Shown here: positions 22,814-30,347 of the stretch, one piece after another
How the letters are laid out: each line of letters opens with the position of its first letter
Position numbering within the stretch: the stretch's first letter is position 1
Origin: an uncultured Clostridia bacterium
Lineage (GTDB): Bacteria > Bacillota > Clostridia > Christensenellales > Aristaeellaceae
NCBI GenBank assembly: GCA_947166385.1
Contig: CAMVEB010000040.1
Location: 1-35,602 of the forward strand
Direction: 5' to 3'
DNA length: 35,602 nt
Made by a program: the position numbers and the translations under genes
The notes under the pieces: generated by a model
The model's input: only the letters and a program-made list of their open reading frames with translations
The model's database searches: none
What the model was told of the DNA's origin: nothing

Positions 22814-23854
22814 ATGAAAAAAAGGCACCTGATTTCCGCGGTCGCGATGCTTCTGGCGCTGATGCTGCTGGGCCTGTCCTGCGGTGCCCTGGCGGAAGGA
22901 AAAACGTTCGGCGTGTTATCCTTTCTGAACGTGACAGAGGAAGAAGATCACGAGCTCGGATTTATACGGCAGCCGATGCGGGAGATCCTCCGCCTCGATG
23001 GTGTGCTGGAAGAGAAAGAAAGTAACGTGCCGGCCGGCCACCCTGTTTCCCGTTACTACGATTCCCTGAACGCCATGCTGATGGGCCTTCAGGCGGGAGA
23101 AGTGAACGCCATTAAAGTACCCTATTATACCGGAAAATATCTCTGCTCCGCCAATGACAATCTGATGATGAGAGTGGAATATCATCCGGAGAAGGCAACC
23201 GAAATCACCGACTGGGCGCTCAGTCTCCTCAGCGATGGCTATTCCTTCATGATGAAGGAAGAAAACACCGCCCTGCGCGACGCTTTTGACGCGCAGATCT
23301 CCGCCATGAAGGAAGACGGTACGCTGCAGAAGCTGATCGACGAGCATATCATCAAGGCTTCGGAAGGCGGAGAACCTGTTGCCATCGCTTTCGAAAAGTT
23401 TGATGGGGATCCCATCCGGATCGCCGTCACCGGCTCCCTGCCGCCCATGGACTATGTGGCCGCGGACGGAACCTTCGCCGGATTCAACACGGCCGTGCTG
23501 TCCGAGATTGGCAAACGGCTGCAGAAGAACATCGAGCTGGTGCAGGTCGACAGCGTCGGCCGGGCCCTGGCCCTTTCCGAAGGCACGGTGGACGTGGTCT
23601 TCTGGACCCGCGGCAATTCCGAAACAATAGCAGAACACCAGCATGCGCACGGCCATCCCAGTGAAGAAGAACGGGAAGTCTATCAGCGTGAACGTCTGGC
23701 TAAGATGTCGGATGAAGAAAAAGCTATTATGGAAAAATACGGATTCCCGGATGTGGCGATGATAGGCAAATACGACACCCGTGACCTTCCGGCCGGAGCA
23801 ATCATCACCCAACCGTACTTCTCGGATTTCCCTGTAACGGTGACCCTGAAATAA
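22814..23854 (+). CDS. Amino-acid-type solute-binding protein with tandem SBP_bac_3-like halves
   Basis: A 346-residue exported protein: signal peptide MKKRHLISAVAMLLALMLLG with a Cys close to the end (GLSCGALAEG; not a canonical lipobox, so AxA cleavage is likelier), a first SBP_bac_3-like half (MREILRLDGVLEEKES; DAFDAQISAMKEDGTLQKLI) and the start of a second (IRIAVTGSLPPMDYVAADGT then FAGFNTAVLSEIGKRLQ). The first half seems to lack its usual beginning, and the end carries a charged HQHAHGHPSEEER insertion. No permease or ATPase is adjacent. It has its own consensus promoter and lies between two copies of the IS21-like end. Confidence 0.75.
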   Translation: MKKRHLISAVAMLLALMLLGLSCGALAEGKTFGVLSFLNVTEEEDHELGFIRQPMREILRLDGVLEEKESNVPAGHPVSRYYDSLNAMLMGLQAGEVNAIKVPYYTGKYLCSANDNLMMRVEYHPEKATEITDWALSLLSDGYSFMMKEENTALRDAFDAQISAMKEDGTLQKLIDEHIIKASEGGEPVAIAFEKFDGDPIRIAVTGSLPPMDYVAADGTFAGFNTAVLSEIGKRLQKNIELVQVDSVGRALALSEGTVDVVFWTRGNSETIAEHQHAHGHPSEEEREVYQRERLAKMSDEEKAIMEKYGFPDVAMIGKYDTRDLPAGAIITQPYFSDFPVTVTLK

Positions 23855-23968
23855 ACGCCTGTATCCCGCCTTTTCTCCGATGCGCCGCGGGAGCCTTTCC
23901 CGCGAACGTAAAAAGACCTCCGGCTGACCGCCGGGAGCGCCATTGACATAAAGAACCCTGCCGGGGCC

Positions 23969-24010
23969 GTCAGGTTTTTTACGATTGGCCCTTTTTGCCC
24001 GGCTCTAACA
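23969..24010 (+). mobile_element. Second, solitary copy of the IS21-like end
   Basis: These 42 bases match 22592-22657 in the same orientation except that one internal terminal-repeat unit of about 24 bases is missing. The outer end (GGCTCTAACA) abuts the truncated winged-helix gene. The preceding CCTGCCGG/CCGTCAGG (23958-23974) followed by TTTTTT could serve as terminator for the binding-protein gene. Confidence 0.6.
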
Positions 24011-24355
24011 GTGGATTTAAACAGTATTGACAGTCTTTGCAAAGACGCTCATGTTAAATACACATACGAATCCGGAAAGATTGGTTTTAAATTTATCCTT
24101 TTCAGAAGATCTGATGAAAAAAATGTCACTGTAAATGTCCCTCAAAATGTCACTGTAAACAAAACAGAACAAGCTGTATTTGCGCTTCTGCGTGAACATC
24201 CGGAATATACCCGGGATGAACTGGCTGAGAAAACATCAAAAACTGTTCGCACAATTCAAAGAACCGTCGATTCTTTACGGGAAAAAGGACTTACAGAAAG
24301 AATCGGAAGTGATAAAACCGGTCAGTGGAAAATCATAGAGCAAGAGGTGCAGTAA
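24011..24355 (+). pseudogene. C-terminal fragment of an AlbA_2-type ATP-binding regulator
   Basis: The 114-residue frame starts at a GTG exactly where the IS end stops. Its first 33 residues look like the end of the GHKL-like domain (YESGKIGFKFILFRR), followed by a linker repeat of 4-residue units (NVTV, NVPQ, NVTV) and a winged helix (VFALLREHPEYTRDELAEKT; IGSDKTGQWKIIE). The architecture matches the C-terminus of the protein at 3740-5140, including a repeat in the same place, although the repeat sequences are unrelated. The N-terminal 350 or so residues are gone. Confidence 0.65.
24122..24160 (+). repeat. 12-bp tandem repeat in the second regulator fragment
   Basis: AATGTCACTGTA, AATGTCCCTCAA, AATGTCACTGTA occupy 24122-24157 with exact 12-base period, then AAC. 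They encode the NVTV/NVPQ/NVTV linker. Confidence 0.85.
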
Positions 24356-24407
24356 TGACTCATGTTCAGTTTTACGATCACGTTAACGATCTTTGAGGGG
24401 GAATTCA

Positions 24408-24983
24408 ATGTTTTACCATGCTTCTTCAGTAGCAGGAATTTCACAGCTGGAGCCGAGAATATCCAATCATGGCATCCCGTTGATCTACTTCTCTATAAAA
24501 CGTGAAAACGTTCTGGTTTATCTGAGTAATGCTATTGAGAAGTACTGTAGGGAAACCGGTTTCTCATATGAAGGCCAATGGCAGAAATGGGGACCTTACG
24601 GTTTCACCAAGGACGGTCGCCTGCGTCTTGAGGAGTATTATCAGAACGCACTCGAAAGCACCTACAAAGGCGTTTCCGGATATATCTATTGTGCAGAGAA
24701 CATCACTGATTCCGGGTTTGAGGTCGAAATTCCGGATGCAGCGACAAGCAGCATTTCTGTTCCGGTATCCGGAGTAGAATATGTTCCAGATGCCTATGAT
24801 GCTATTCTTCGAGCTGAAAAAGACGGCTTGATCACCATCCGACATTATGAAGAAATGACTGACAAAATGCGGGAATGGAACATCCGGACGATCCGGGAGG
24901 AATATGACACAGCAGAGAATCACCCGGAATACAGGCATTTTCTGCGTGGCAATTTCCGGGATATACTGGGGAATGGATTATGA
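24408..24983 (+). CDS. Conserved hypothetical protein (191 aa)
   Basis: The protein begins MFYHASSVAGISQLEPRISN and continues HGIPLIYFSIKRENVLVYLS; the C-terminal half includes GVSGYIYCAEN, GVEYVPDAYDAIL and HPEYRHFLRGNFRD. I recognise it as a recurrent hypothetical protein of gut Clostridia but know no function. The YHAS..GI..LEPR start followed by YFS resembles the opening of ADP-ribosyltransferase-like folds (RES/DarT-type), an inference only. The start ATG 24408 follows GAGGGGG. The stop overlaps the next short frame (ATGA). Confidence 0.65.
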   Translation: MFYHASSVAGISQLEPRISNHGIPLIYFSIKRENVLVYLSNAIEKYCRETGFSYEGQWQKWGPYGFTKDGRLRLEEYYQNALESTYKGVSGYIYCAENITDSGFEVEIPDAATSSISVPVSGVEYVPDAYDAILRAEKDGLITIRHYEEMTDKMREWNIRTIREEYDTAENHPEYRHFLRGNFRDILGNGL

Positions 24984-25120
24984 ACATTGCAGTGATAACC
25001 TTTTGGCTGTGTGTGCACACCCGTGTGCAGAGGGGTGTGCAAGGGGGTATGCATCCGGACAGGCTGCCTTCTGAAGACTTGCCGGAAGATCTGAAAGTCC
25101 TTATATTTCAACGTTTCTGA
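24980..25120 (+). CDS. Possible coupled small protein (46 aa)
   Basis: The ATG overlaps the preceding stop (ATGA). The frame reads MNIAVITFWLCVHTRVQRGV, crosses a 12-bp repeat, then HPDRLPSEDLPEDLKVLIFQ and RF. The acidic helical tail looks protein-like; the repeat region does not. Translation by coupling is possible but no family is recognised. Confidence 0.25.
   Translation: MNIAVITFWLCVHTRVQRGVQGGMHPDRLPSEDLPEDLKVLIFQRF
25011..25058. repeat. Four degenerate 12-bp tandem units
   Basis: GTGTGCACACCC, GTGTGCAGAGGG, GTGTGCAAGGGG and GTATGCATCCGG follow each other with exact 12-base period. On the minus strand they would encode the 4-residue repeat HTPL-HTPL-HTGV-HTQP, the kind of linker repeat seen in AlbA_2-type regulators, though no such protein is recognisable around it. 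Confidence 0.75.
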
Positions 25121-25194
25121 TGTGAGGCTGCTTCATCTCGGCAATATGGACACCTTATGGACGTGTCAGTCCCTTGTGGTCGGAACATCAAACG

Positions 25195-25274
25195 CGTGGT
25201 GGCATGGCTCAGTCGGTAGTCCGAAGTGGTAGCTTGTATAGACCAAAAGCGTGGTGGCATGGCTCAGTCGGTAG
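25195..25274 (+). repeat. Two copies of the 5' half of the adjacent tRNA
   Basis: The 25 bases that begin three bases before the tRNA-Val gene and cover its acceptor strand and D-loop (25304-25328) also occur at 25195-25219 and 25250-25274, giving a period of 54-55 bases. The segments between are related only loosely (TGGTnGGAA...CAAACG). The partial copies lack D-stem closure and everything 3' of it, so they are not tRNAs. Confidence 0.85.
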
Positions 25275-25306
25275 GACACCTTGGTAGGAATTACAAACCG
25301 ACACGT

Positions 25307-25382
25307 GGTGGCATGGCTCAGTCGGTAGAGCACATCGTTCACATCGATGGGGTCGTTGGTTCGAGTCCAACTGTCACCACCA
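25307..25382 (+). tRNA. tRNA-Val (CAC)
   Basis: A complete 76-base cloverleaf: acceptor GGTGGCA with TGTCACC (one G-T), D-arm GCTC/GAGC, anticodon stem CATCG/CGATG with loop TTCACAT (anticodon CAC, Val codon GTG), variable GGGTC, T-arm GTTGG-TTCGAGT-CCAAC, discriminator A and encoded CCA. The flanking sequence has no other tRNA. Confidence 0.93.
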
Positions 25383-25594
25383 CCCAGAGAAGCTTGAGAA
25401 ATCAGGCTTCTCTTTCTTTTTGCCTCCGCCTCGGGGTACCCATTTTCCGTACACAAAGTTCGGTGTGGGCAAGGTGACGGTTCACCTAATATCCCAAACC
25501 TTCGATGTAAACGAAATCGCTGGTCGATGTAAACAAGGTGCCGGAAATAACGGAGCGCACCCGGTCAAGCACCTCCAGATGATAACACAGCCCA
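25383..25594. other. Gene-free stretch after the tRNA
   Basis: A small hairpin (GAGAAGC/GCTTCTC at about 25386-25412) followed by T-rich sequence probably ends the tRNA transcript. The remaining sequence shows no supported gene. Confidence 0.4.
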
Positions 25595-25632
25595 TGCCAA
25601 AAAGCAAAAATGCGGAGCTGCTCGCTCCGCAT
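25595..25632 (-). terminator. Terminator of the secreted-protein gene
   Basis: ATGCGGAGC (25610-25618) and GCTCCGCAT (25624-25632) form a 9-bp stem; on the minus strand TTTTTGCTTTTT follows. It lies 66 bases after the stop at 25698. Confidence 0.8.
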
Positions 25633-25697
25633 CCCGCCTGACCATATCAGGCTGTTCAATGAAAACTGGGAAAGGACTTTCTTCTATGTGATAGTGT

Positions 25698-26240
25698 TCA
25701 CCCTTCTGTACCGGTAACCACTTCTGCATTATCCGGGGCACCCACATAATGTGTTCCTGATGGAAGCAATAAAGCACTGGGAATACCGGTATGGGCATCG
25801 ATGCAAATTGTGCACACGCTCAAAGGTTCTTTCCCCTGCGTATCCCAGAAGTCAATAACCCAGGTTCCGTTTGTCGACCAATAGGAACCGGTATCATTTT
25901 CCGGCTTACGATAGCTGGAAACAACGCAGGTCAGGGATTCCAATCTTTCGGCATTAATCTCACTACCGTACTGCGGAATAAACTGAATTGCCAGATTTTC
26001 TGCCTCTTCGGCAGAGATAGCATCCTGGTCAGGCAACATAGGACGCATCGATGGGTTCCAGGCATATCGCCAGGATTCTTGCTCAGCAAATGCAGCATTT
26101 ATCTGGTAATCCCACAGCCGCTGATCGCCATATTTTTCTTCCCATTCATGAATTACCGCATCCGGATCTTCCTCCGCAAAGGCAACTGAAGCGGAAAGGA
26201 TCATGATGAGTGCGGCAAGAAGCAGCAACAATCTTTTCAA
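25698..26240 (-). CDS. Secreted PepSY-like protein
   Basis: A 180-residue exported protein with signal peptide MKRLLLLLAALIMILSASVA and a probable AFA cleavage site. The mature part has ISAEEAENLAIQF, a central strand TCVVSSYRK, then WVIDFWDTQG and ICIDAHTGIPSALL, the helix-strand-strand pattern with terminal acidic-TG turn of PepSY-like domains. The same pattern recurs in the large sensors upstream. The start is a TTG at 26240 directly behind AGGAGGTG. It follows the last sigma/anti-sigma pair by 73 bases and may modulate or mimic its sensor. Confidence 0.65.
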   Translation of the reverse strand: MKRLLLLLAALIMILSASVAFAEEDPDAVIHEWEEKYGDQRLWDYQINAAFAEQESWRYAWNPSMRPMLPDQDAISAEEAENLAIQFIPQYGSEINAERLESLTCVVSSYRKPENDTGSYWSTNGTWVIDFWDTQGKEPLSVCTICIDAHTGIPSALLLPSGTHYVGAPDNAEVVTGTEG

Positions 26241-26313
26241 AATAACACCTCCTATAATACAGACGATACAAGGCGCATTTTTCTTTCGTTATGATTTACC
26301 TGTACGCTTTTCA

Positions 26314-27267
26314 TCAGCCGTTTCCACCACCGCGCTCAGACAGGAACTGGATATCCTCCACAGCACCAGTTTCCAGGTTCAGATAAACAGTGTAAGCTCC
26401 ATCTTGTTCCGTTTCCTCAGTGGACAGTTCCCCCACGATGATCCAACAGCGATAACAGAGCGTTCCATCTAGCAGGACATAGGCAGAATTCTCATCCGTG
26501 TCTATTGACATCAAAGAAATCTGTTGGGAAGTCAAGTGATATCTTACGCCAACAGCTTCCTTTGCGATTTGGACGAAATCGTGCGCAGAAAAAGCTTGCC
26601 GCTCTTTCGCTTTCTCAATATCTTCCCCCTCTAAAACGACTTCATATTTTTCGTCCTCATTTTCCTCCCAATACGCTTGGTAGTCAAAACCATGCTCCCG
26701 GTTGATCCGGTCGATGTAAGGATCGAACGTAAGCAGTTGGGCTTGTTTTCCGGTTTCCGGGTCGATCCGCAGGATTTCATCCAGCTGATCCTTCCCCCAG
26801 GCGGAGGCTTCCAGCCCGCCGCTTGTGTCCTCTCCATCATGGCTCCAGCATATGCTTTTCACGGTTTGACCATCCACGATCACTGTATACTTGCCCAGCA
26901 CATAAGCCAGGTGCTCCCTTCCTTCATACGTTACGATGGTCGTTCCATCTTCCCCCTCCGCAGTTGTACGAATGAACAGAGACTGCATCCGGGCGGTAAT
27001 CCCATAGGTCTGGAGCAATGCCTGATCCGCAATTTCTGTAGCGGGCACCCGTTTAGCAAAGATGATTCCGGCGGCCAGGGCTGTCGCCATCAGCAGCATA
27101 AGCACGATGGCAAGCACCAGGCTGACCGACAACCTCTTTTTCACGACTGTTTCACCTGTCCTTTCCTGATTCATAATCCGCTGCGCCAGGAAAGGGTCGG
27201 GGCGCAGATGTTTCGCATGGGCATCCACCGCCTGATGAATCTGTGTTCTGATCTGCTCATCCTTCAT
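26314..27267 (-). CDS. Membrane anti-sigma-like protein D (317 aa)
   Basis: A 317-residue single-pass protein: a cytoplasmic head of about 45 residues with DPFLAQR (24-30) and VVKKRL, a membrane segment at about 47-70, and an extracytoplasmic domain ending in a PepSY-like strand pair (TVYLNLETGAVEDIQFL). ATG 27267 overlaps the sigma gene stop (ATGA) and has GGAGG upstream; the open frame extends further upstream but only as a shadow of the sigma gene. By position and topology it is an anti-sigma factor for the upstream ECF protein; it lacks the zinc-binding HxxxCxxC anti-sigma motif. Confidence 0.72.
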   Translation of the reverse strand: MKDEQIRTQIHQAVDAHAKHLRPDPFLAQRIMNQERTGETVVKKRLSVSLVLAIVLMLLMATALAAGIIFAKRVPATEIADQALLQTYGITARMQSLFIRTTAEGEDGTTIVTYEGREHLAYVLGKYTVIVDGQTVKSICWSHDGEDTSGGLEASAWGKDQLDEILRIDPETGKQAQLLTFDPYIDRINREHGFDYQAYWEENEDEKYEVVLEGEDIEKAKERQAFSAHDFVQIAKEAVGVRYHLTSQQISLMSIDTDENSAYVLLDGTLCYRCWIIVGELSTEETEQDGAYTVYLNLETGAVEDIQFLSERGGGNG

Positions 27268-27788
27268 ATTTCCCGCCTCCTTTCCAGCAGTGTGCGCAGC
27301 TTGTCTCTTGCGTGCTTCAATCGTTTGGATACGGTCGAGGGGCTGATGTTCAGCGCTTGGGCCACCTCTTCCTGATTCATGTCCTGATAGTAATAGAGCA
27401 GCAGCGCGTCCCGGTATTTCCGGGGCAGCTTCATGATGGCCTGTGCCAGCTCCTCTCTGTCTTCCTCCCGGGATGCCTCCTCCTGCGCCGGCAGCTGCAG
27501 CTCCTCCGGTGTAACCCGCCTGTCTGTGTGGCGGAACCAGGCGGTGCGGGTCATGTCCCTGCAGGTATTCATGGCGATCCTCATCAGCCATGTCTTTTCG
27601 CTGCAGTCGTGTCGAAATTGCGGAAGCGCCCGGTAAGCTTTCAGGAATGTTTCCTGAACGGCATCCTCTGCCGTGGATTCGTCATGAAGGTACATGGCAC
27701 ACATATGAAGCAGCTGCCGCTGATATTGTGATACCAGTTGGCTGAATCTTTCCTCTTCATTGCAGGACGGGCCCTGTTCTGCAATCAT
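27264..27788 (-). CDS. ECF RNA polymerase sigma factor D
   Basis: A 174-residue ECF sigma factor. Region 2 contains DESTAEDAVQETFLKAYRAL and KTWLMRIAMNTCRD; region 4 contains KYRDALLLYYYQDMNQEEVA and SPSTVSKRLKHARDKLR. There is no C-terminal extension. ATG 27788 with GGAGGTG is chosen; the longer open frame upstream adds a non-conserved hydrophobic head. It directs polymerase to ECF-type promoters, released when the coupled membrane protein senses its signal. Confidence 0.9.
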   Translation of the reverse strand: MIAEQGPSCNEEERFSQLVSQYQRQLLHMCAMYLHDESTAEDAVQETFLKAYRALPQFRHDCSEKTWLMRIAMNTCRDMTRTAWFRHTDRRVTPEELQLPAQEEASREEDREELAQAIMKLPRKYRDALLLYYYQDMNQEEVAQALNISPSTVSKRLKHARDKLRTLLERRREI

Positions 27789-27930
27789 CGGCCGTTCACC
27801 TCCTTCACCATTATAGACGATGATGAAATTGAAAACATGAATTATCTTGTAAGCTCTTTTTTGATTTTCGATTAAAAATCCGGCTATGTATATCACAGCC
27901 GGAAAATGAATATATATTCTTCAGTACAAG

Positions 27931-29634
27931 TCAGCCATTTCCTACATTTGCATGCTCCACACTCAGTTCTGTGATACCATCGTTCAAATTCTCATCTGTA
28001 TTTTGTCTGAACTGTACACGATAACCATCAGACAAGTATTCCGGATCTGTAGTGAAAAGGAAGTCCCATTGTTTCTGTTTTACACCATCCACATTTTCCT
28101 GTATACAGTAGATTACACCCACCTGATAATCTCCTAAAGAGATCAAGGCTTCTGGGCCGTAATGATTTTCAACTGCTTTTTGAGCAATTGTTAATGCCTG
28201 CTCGTATTCTTCCTGTGCTGGAACAGCATGCGGGTATCCAAAGAGTTCCTTTTGCTTCTCCAATGACAGGAAATACATATTGGTATAATTGCTGTACACT
28301 GATTCAATTTCCTTTTCGTTGGGATTATTATGATCAGCTTGATTATTGACCGTCCTGGCTTCTTCTTCAAAGCTTGGTGCTTTATTCAGGAGAGAGAACG
28401 GCACATACATCATCATGACATCATCGGAATGATAGGAATATTCATTTTTCCCCAACACTTCACCGGTTACGCAATCCAATTCTATACACCAGATTGAATC
28501 ATACTGCCCACTTTTCAAATCCGTTTGATTCAAATATCCACGCTGGCAAATCTTGTAAATTGATCGACCGTCGGCAACGCAGCAGATCACATTTTCCTCT
28601 GTCAGGCCAGTCATACCCGTCGCTTCTTTGGCAATTTGCTTCGCATGTTCAACCGAAATCGCATTATCTGGCGGGAGACAATAGTCTGCATGCTGATACA
28701 GCCAGCCCTTCCGCGTGCTTGGAGACAAGTCTCTGATCCGTTCGCCAAATTCCGCCCAGGTTTCCAGGCTCCAATGCGTGCAGCTTCCGTCACGGTTCTC
28801 TAAATCATCCATAACAGTATAAATTTCTCTTGTGTTGATTGACTCAGTGTATCTGGCACGCTGTGGCGTTGGATTATTCCCGAATCGATTAAAGGAAACG
28901 CTGTAATCCATATTTCCAGTACTGCGGTTGATATACCAGATTTCCCATTCTGCCAAGTCTCTTTCCAGCAATTGTTTCTCCTCATTCCATCCCATCTGAA
29001 GTAATTCAGAAACAATCCAGGTCTCATTGCTTTCTGTAGGCAATTCTATTCCGTATGCTTTCTGAAGTGTATCTGCTGCCAGGTTTCGAGCCTGCTCCTT
29101 TGTTATTTCTCCTTCCTCGGGCAGCAACCAAATATTCTGATTTGACACGCCAATGGCAACCATCATCTCACCATACCAGTGTTTTTGTTCCAATGTCCAT
29201 GCGCCTTGATCTTTCCCAAAGGATGCGTAGCAGATTTCATCAATGGTGTTTTTTTCCCAATACCCATGGCCAGATTGGAACGCTTGCATCAGAGTAGAAC
29301 CTTCGTCCAGCGTTATCCCGTTTTCATTTAGTGTTCGGATCAGATCCGCCAGTTCTTCATAGGTATAATTCTCTTGGTCATTGCTCTGTGCCACCGGCAC
29401 CGCAACCTGTTCCACGATCTCTTTGGGCGACAGCAGCGCAACGGCCAGTGCCGCAACCGCAATCAGCAGCAGTACAATGACCAAGACCATGCTCAGCGTT
29501 AGTTTCTTTTTCACTTTGATTTCTCCCTTCTCAGCGTTCATGATCCGCTGAGCCAGGAAAGGATTCTCCTGCAGACCGGAAAGACGCCGATCCACAGCAT
29601 TCTGGAAGATCTCTCTTTCTTCAGCTTCACGCAT
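27931..29634 (-). CDS. Membrane anti-sigma-like protein C (567 aa)
   Basis: A 567-residue single-pass protein: cytoplasmic head with NPFLAQR at 24-30 and VKKKL, membrane segment about 45-68, then a large outer region. Residues of about 90-170 (ELADLIRTLNENGITLDEGS; WTLEQKHWYGEMM) are shared with protein A. PepSY-like units follow (ITKEQARNLAADTLQKAYG; ISVEHAKQIAKEATG ... CIELDCVTGEVLG; YEQALTIAQKAVENHYG). The start overlaps the sigma gene by 8 bases. It probably holds the partner sigma at the membrane and senses an envelope or extracellular cue. Confidence 0.75.
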   Translation of the reverse strand: MREAEEREIFQNAVDRRLSGLQENPFLAQRIMNAEKGEIKVKKKLTLSMVLVIVLLLIAVAALAVALLSPKEIVEQVAVPVAQSNDQENYTYEELADLIRTLNENGITLDEGSTLMQAFQSGHGYWEKNTIDEICYASFGKDQGAWTLEQKHWYGEMMVAIGVSNQNIWLLPEEGEITKEQARNLAADTLQKAYGIELPTESNETWIVSELLQMGWNEEKQLLERDLAEWEIWYINRSTGNMDYSVSFNRFGNNPTPQRARYTESINTREIYTVMDDLENRDGSCTHWSLETWAEFGERIRDLSPSTRKGWLYQHADYCLPPDNAISVEHAKQIAKEATGMTGLTEENVICCVADGRSIYKICQRGYLNQTDLKSGQYDSIWCIELDCVTGEVLGKNEYSYHSDDVMMMYVPFSLLNKAPSFEEEARTVNNQADHNNPNEKEIESVYSNYTNMYFLSLEKQKELFGYPHAVPAQEEYEQALTIAQKAVENHYGPEALISLGDYQVGVIYCIQENVDGVKQKQWDFLFTTDPEYLSDGYRVQFRQNTDENLNDGITELSVEHANVGNG

Positions 29635-30145
29635 CGGAATCCCTCCTTTCCAGTAATCCGCGAAGTTTGTCTCTTCCCCGTTTCAGCCGTCCTGTGACGG
29701 TTGACTGGGACACGCCCAGCGAATCCATGATTTCCTGTATGCTGAATCCCTGATAGTAAAACAGCAGAATCACTTCGCGCAGTTTGATCGGGAGCCGCAT
29801 GACGGCTGTGATCAGTTCTTCGTCTCTTTCTTCAAACGGGACCGCTGCTTCAGGCAGCATCTCCGGTGTGATCCGACGGTCAAAATGCCGGAACCATCCG
29901 GAATGATTCATATCGTAGCAGGTATGAATGGCAATTTTCACGATCCAGGTCTTGATGCTGCTCTGGCCGTGAAAACCATCCAATCCCCTGTAAACCTTCA
30001 CAAACGTTTCCTGCACAGCGTCCTCAGCCAGTGTCTTGTCGCACAGGTAGAGGAAACACATCCGCAATACAGATCCCTGATACTGCGCCACCAGTTCTTC
30101 GAAATCCGGGTTTTGAGCTTCGTCAGGGCCCTTGACATTGCTCAT
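29627..30145 (-). CDS. ECF RNA polymerase sigma factor C
   Basis: A 172-residue ECF sigma factor: region 2 with DKTLAEDAVQETFVKVYRGL and KTWIVKIAIHTCYD, region 4 with KLREVILLFYYQGFSIQEIM and SQSTVTGRLKRGRDKLRG. ATG 30145 is preceded by a GGGGGTG ribosome site. The upstream 200 bases hold a candidate ECF promoter (30172-30198) similar to that of factor B, suggesting autoregulation. Confidence 0.9.
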   Translation of the reverse strand: MSNVKGPDEAQNPDFEELVAQYQGSVLRMCFLYLCDKTLAEDAVQETFVKVYRGLDGFHGQSSIKTWIVKIAIHTCYDMNHSGWFRHFDRRITPEMLPEAAVPFEERDEELITAVMRLPIKLREVILLFYYQGFSIQEIMDSLGVSQSTVTGRLKRGRDKLRGLLERRDSDA

Positions 30146-30171
30146 GTGCTTTCACCCCCTTCGCTAATACA

Positions 30172-30198
30172 GACTGATGAGCGGAAGAAAATATTTCA
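30172..30198 (-). promoter_or_regulatory. Candidate ECF-type promoter of sigma factor C
   Basis: On the minus strand TGAA (30195-30198), 19 bases, AGTC (30172-30175) matches the TGAA-N19-CGTC seen before factor B. The distance from GTC to the start codon is the same (26 bases). Confidence 0.35.
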
Positions 30199-30311
30199 TT
30201 TTCTGAAAAACATATCACAATCTTACTATGGCTGAAGAAGAAAGGTAGAACAGATATCGCATCTATGTCAGGCAGTACATACTGGTTGTGGCACAAAGGC
30301 CAGAAAGATCG

Positions 30312-30341
30312 AGCTCCCACGAGACAATTCCCGTGGGAGCT
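30312..30341. terminator. Hairpin between cassettes C and B
   Basis: AGCTCCCACG (30312-30321) and CGTGGGAGCT (30332-30341) form a perfect 10-bp stem seven bases beyond the stop of protein B. TTTT follows on the plus strand; the minus strand has only CGATCTTTC. Probably the end of the cassette B transcript. Confidence 0.55.
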
Positions 30342-30347
30342 TTTACG

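Noticed and set aside
25195..25328. CRISPR-like array of three 25-base repeats with 29-30-base spacers
   Set aside because: The repeat is the 5' half of the adjacent tRNA-Val gene and the last copy is the functional tRNA; there are no cas genes and the spacers resemble each other.
25166..25456. Minus-strand protein with a repeated RLSHATT motif
   Set aside because: It is the translation of the tRNA and its partial copies, a known annotation artefact.
27268..27591. Long N-terminal extension of anti-sigma-like protein D
   Set aside because: It is the sigma factor gene read in another frame, with Gly/Ala/Arg-rich shadow composition and no ribosome site; the start at 27267 has GGAGG.
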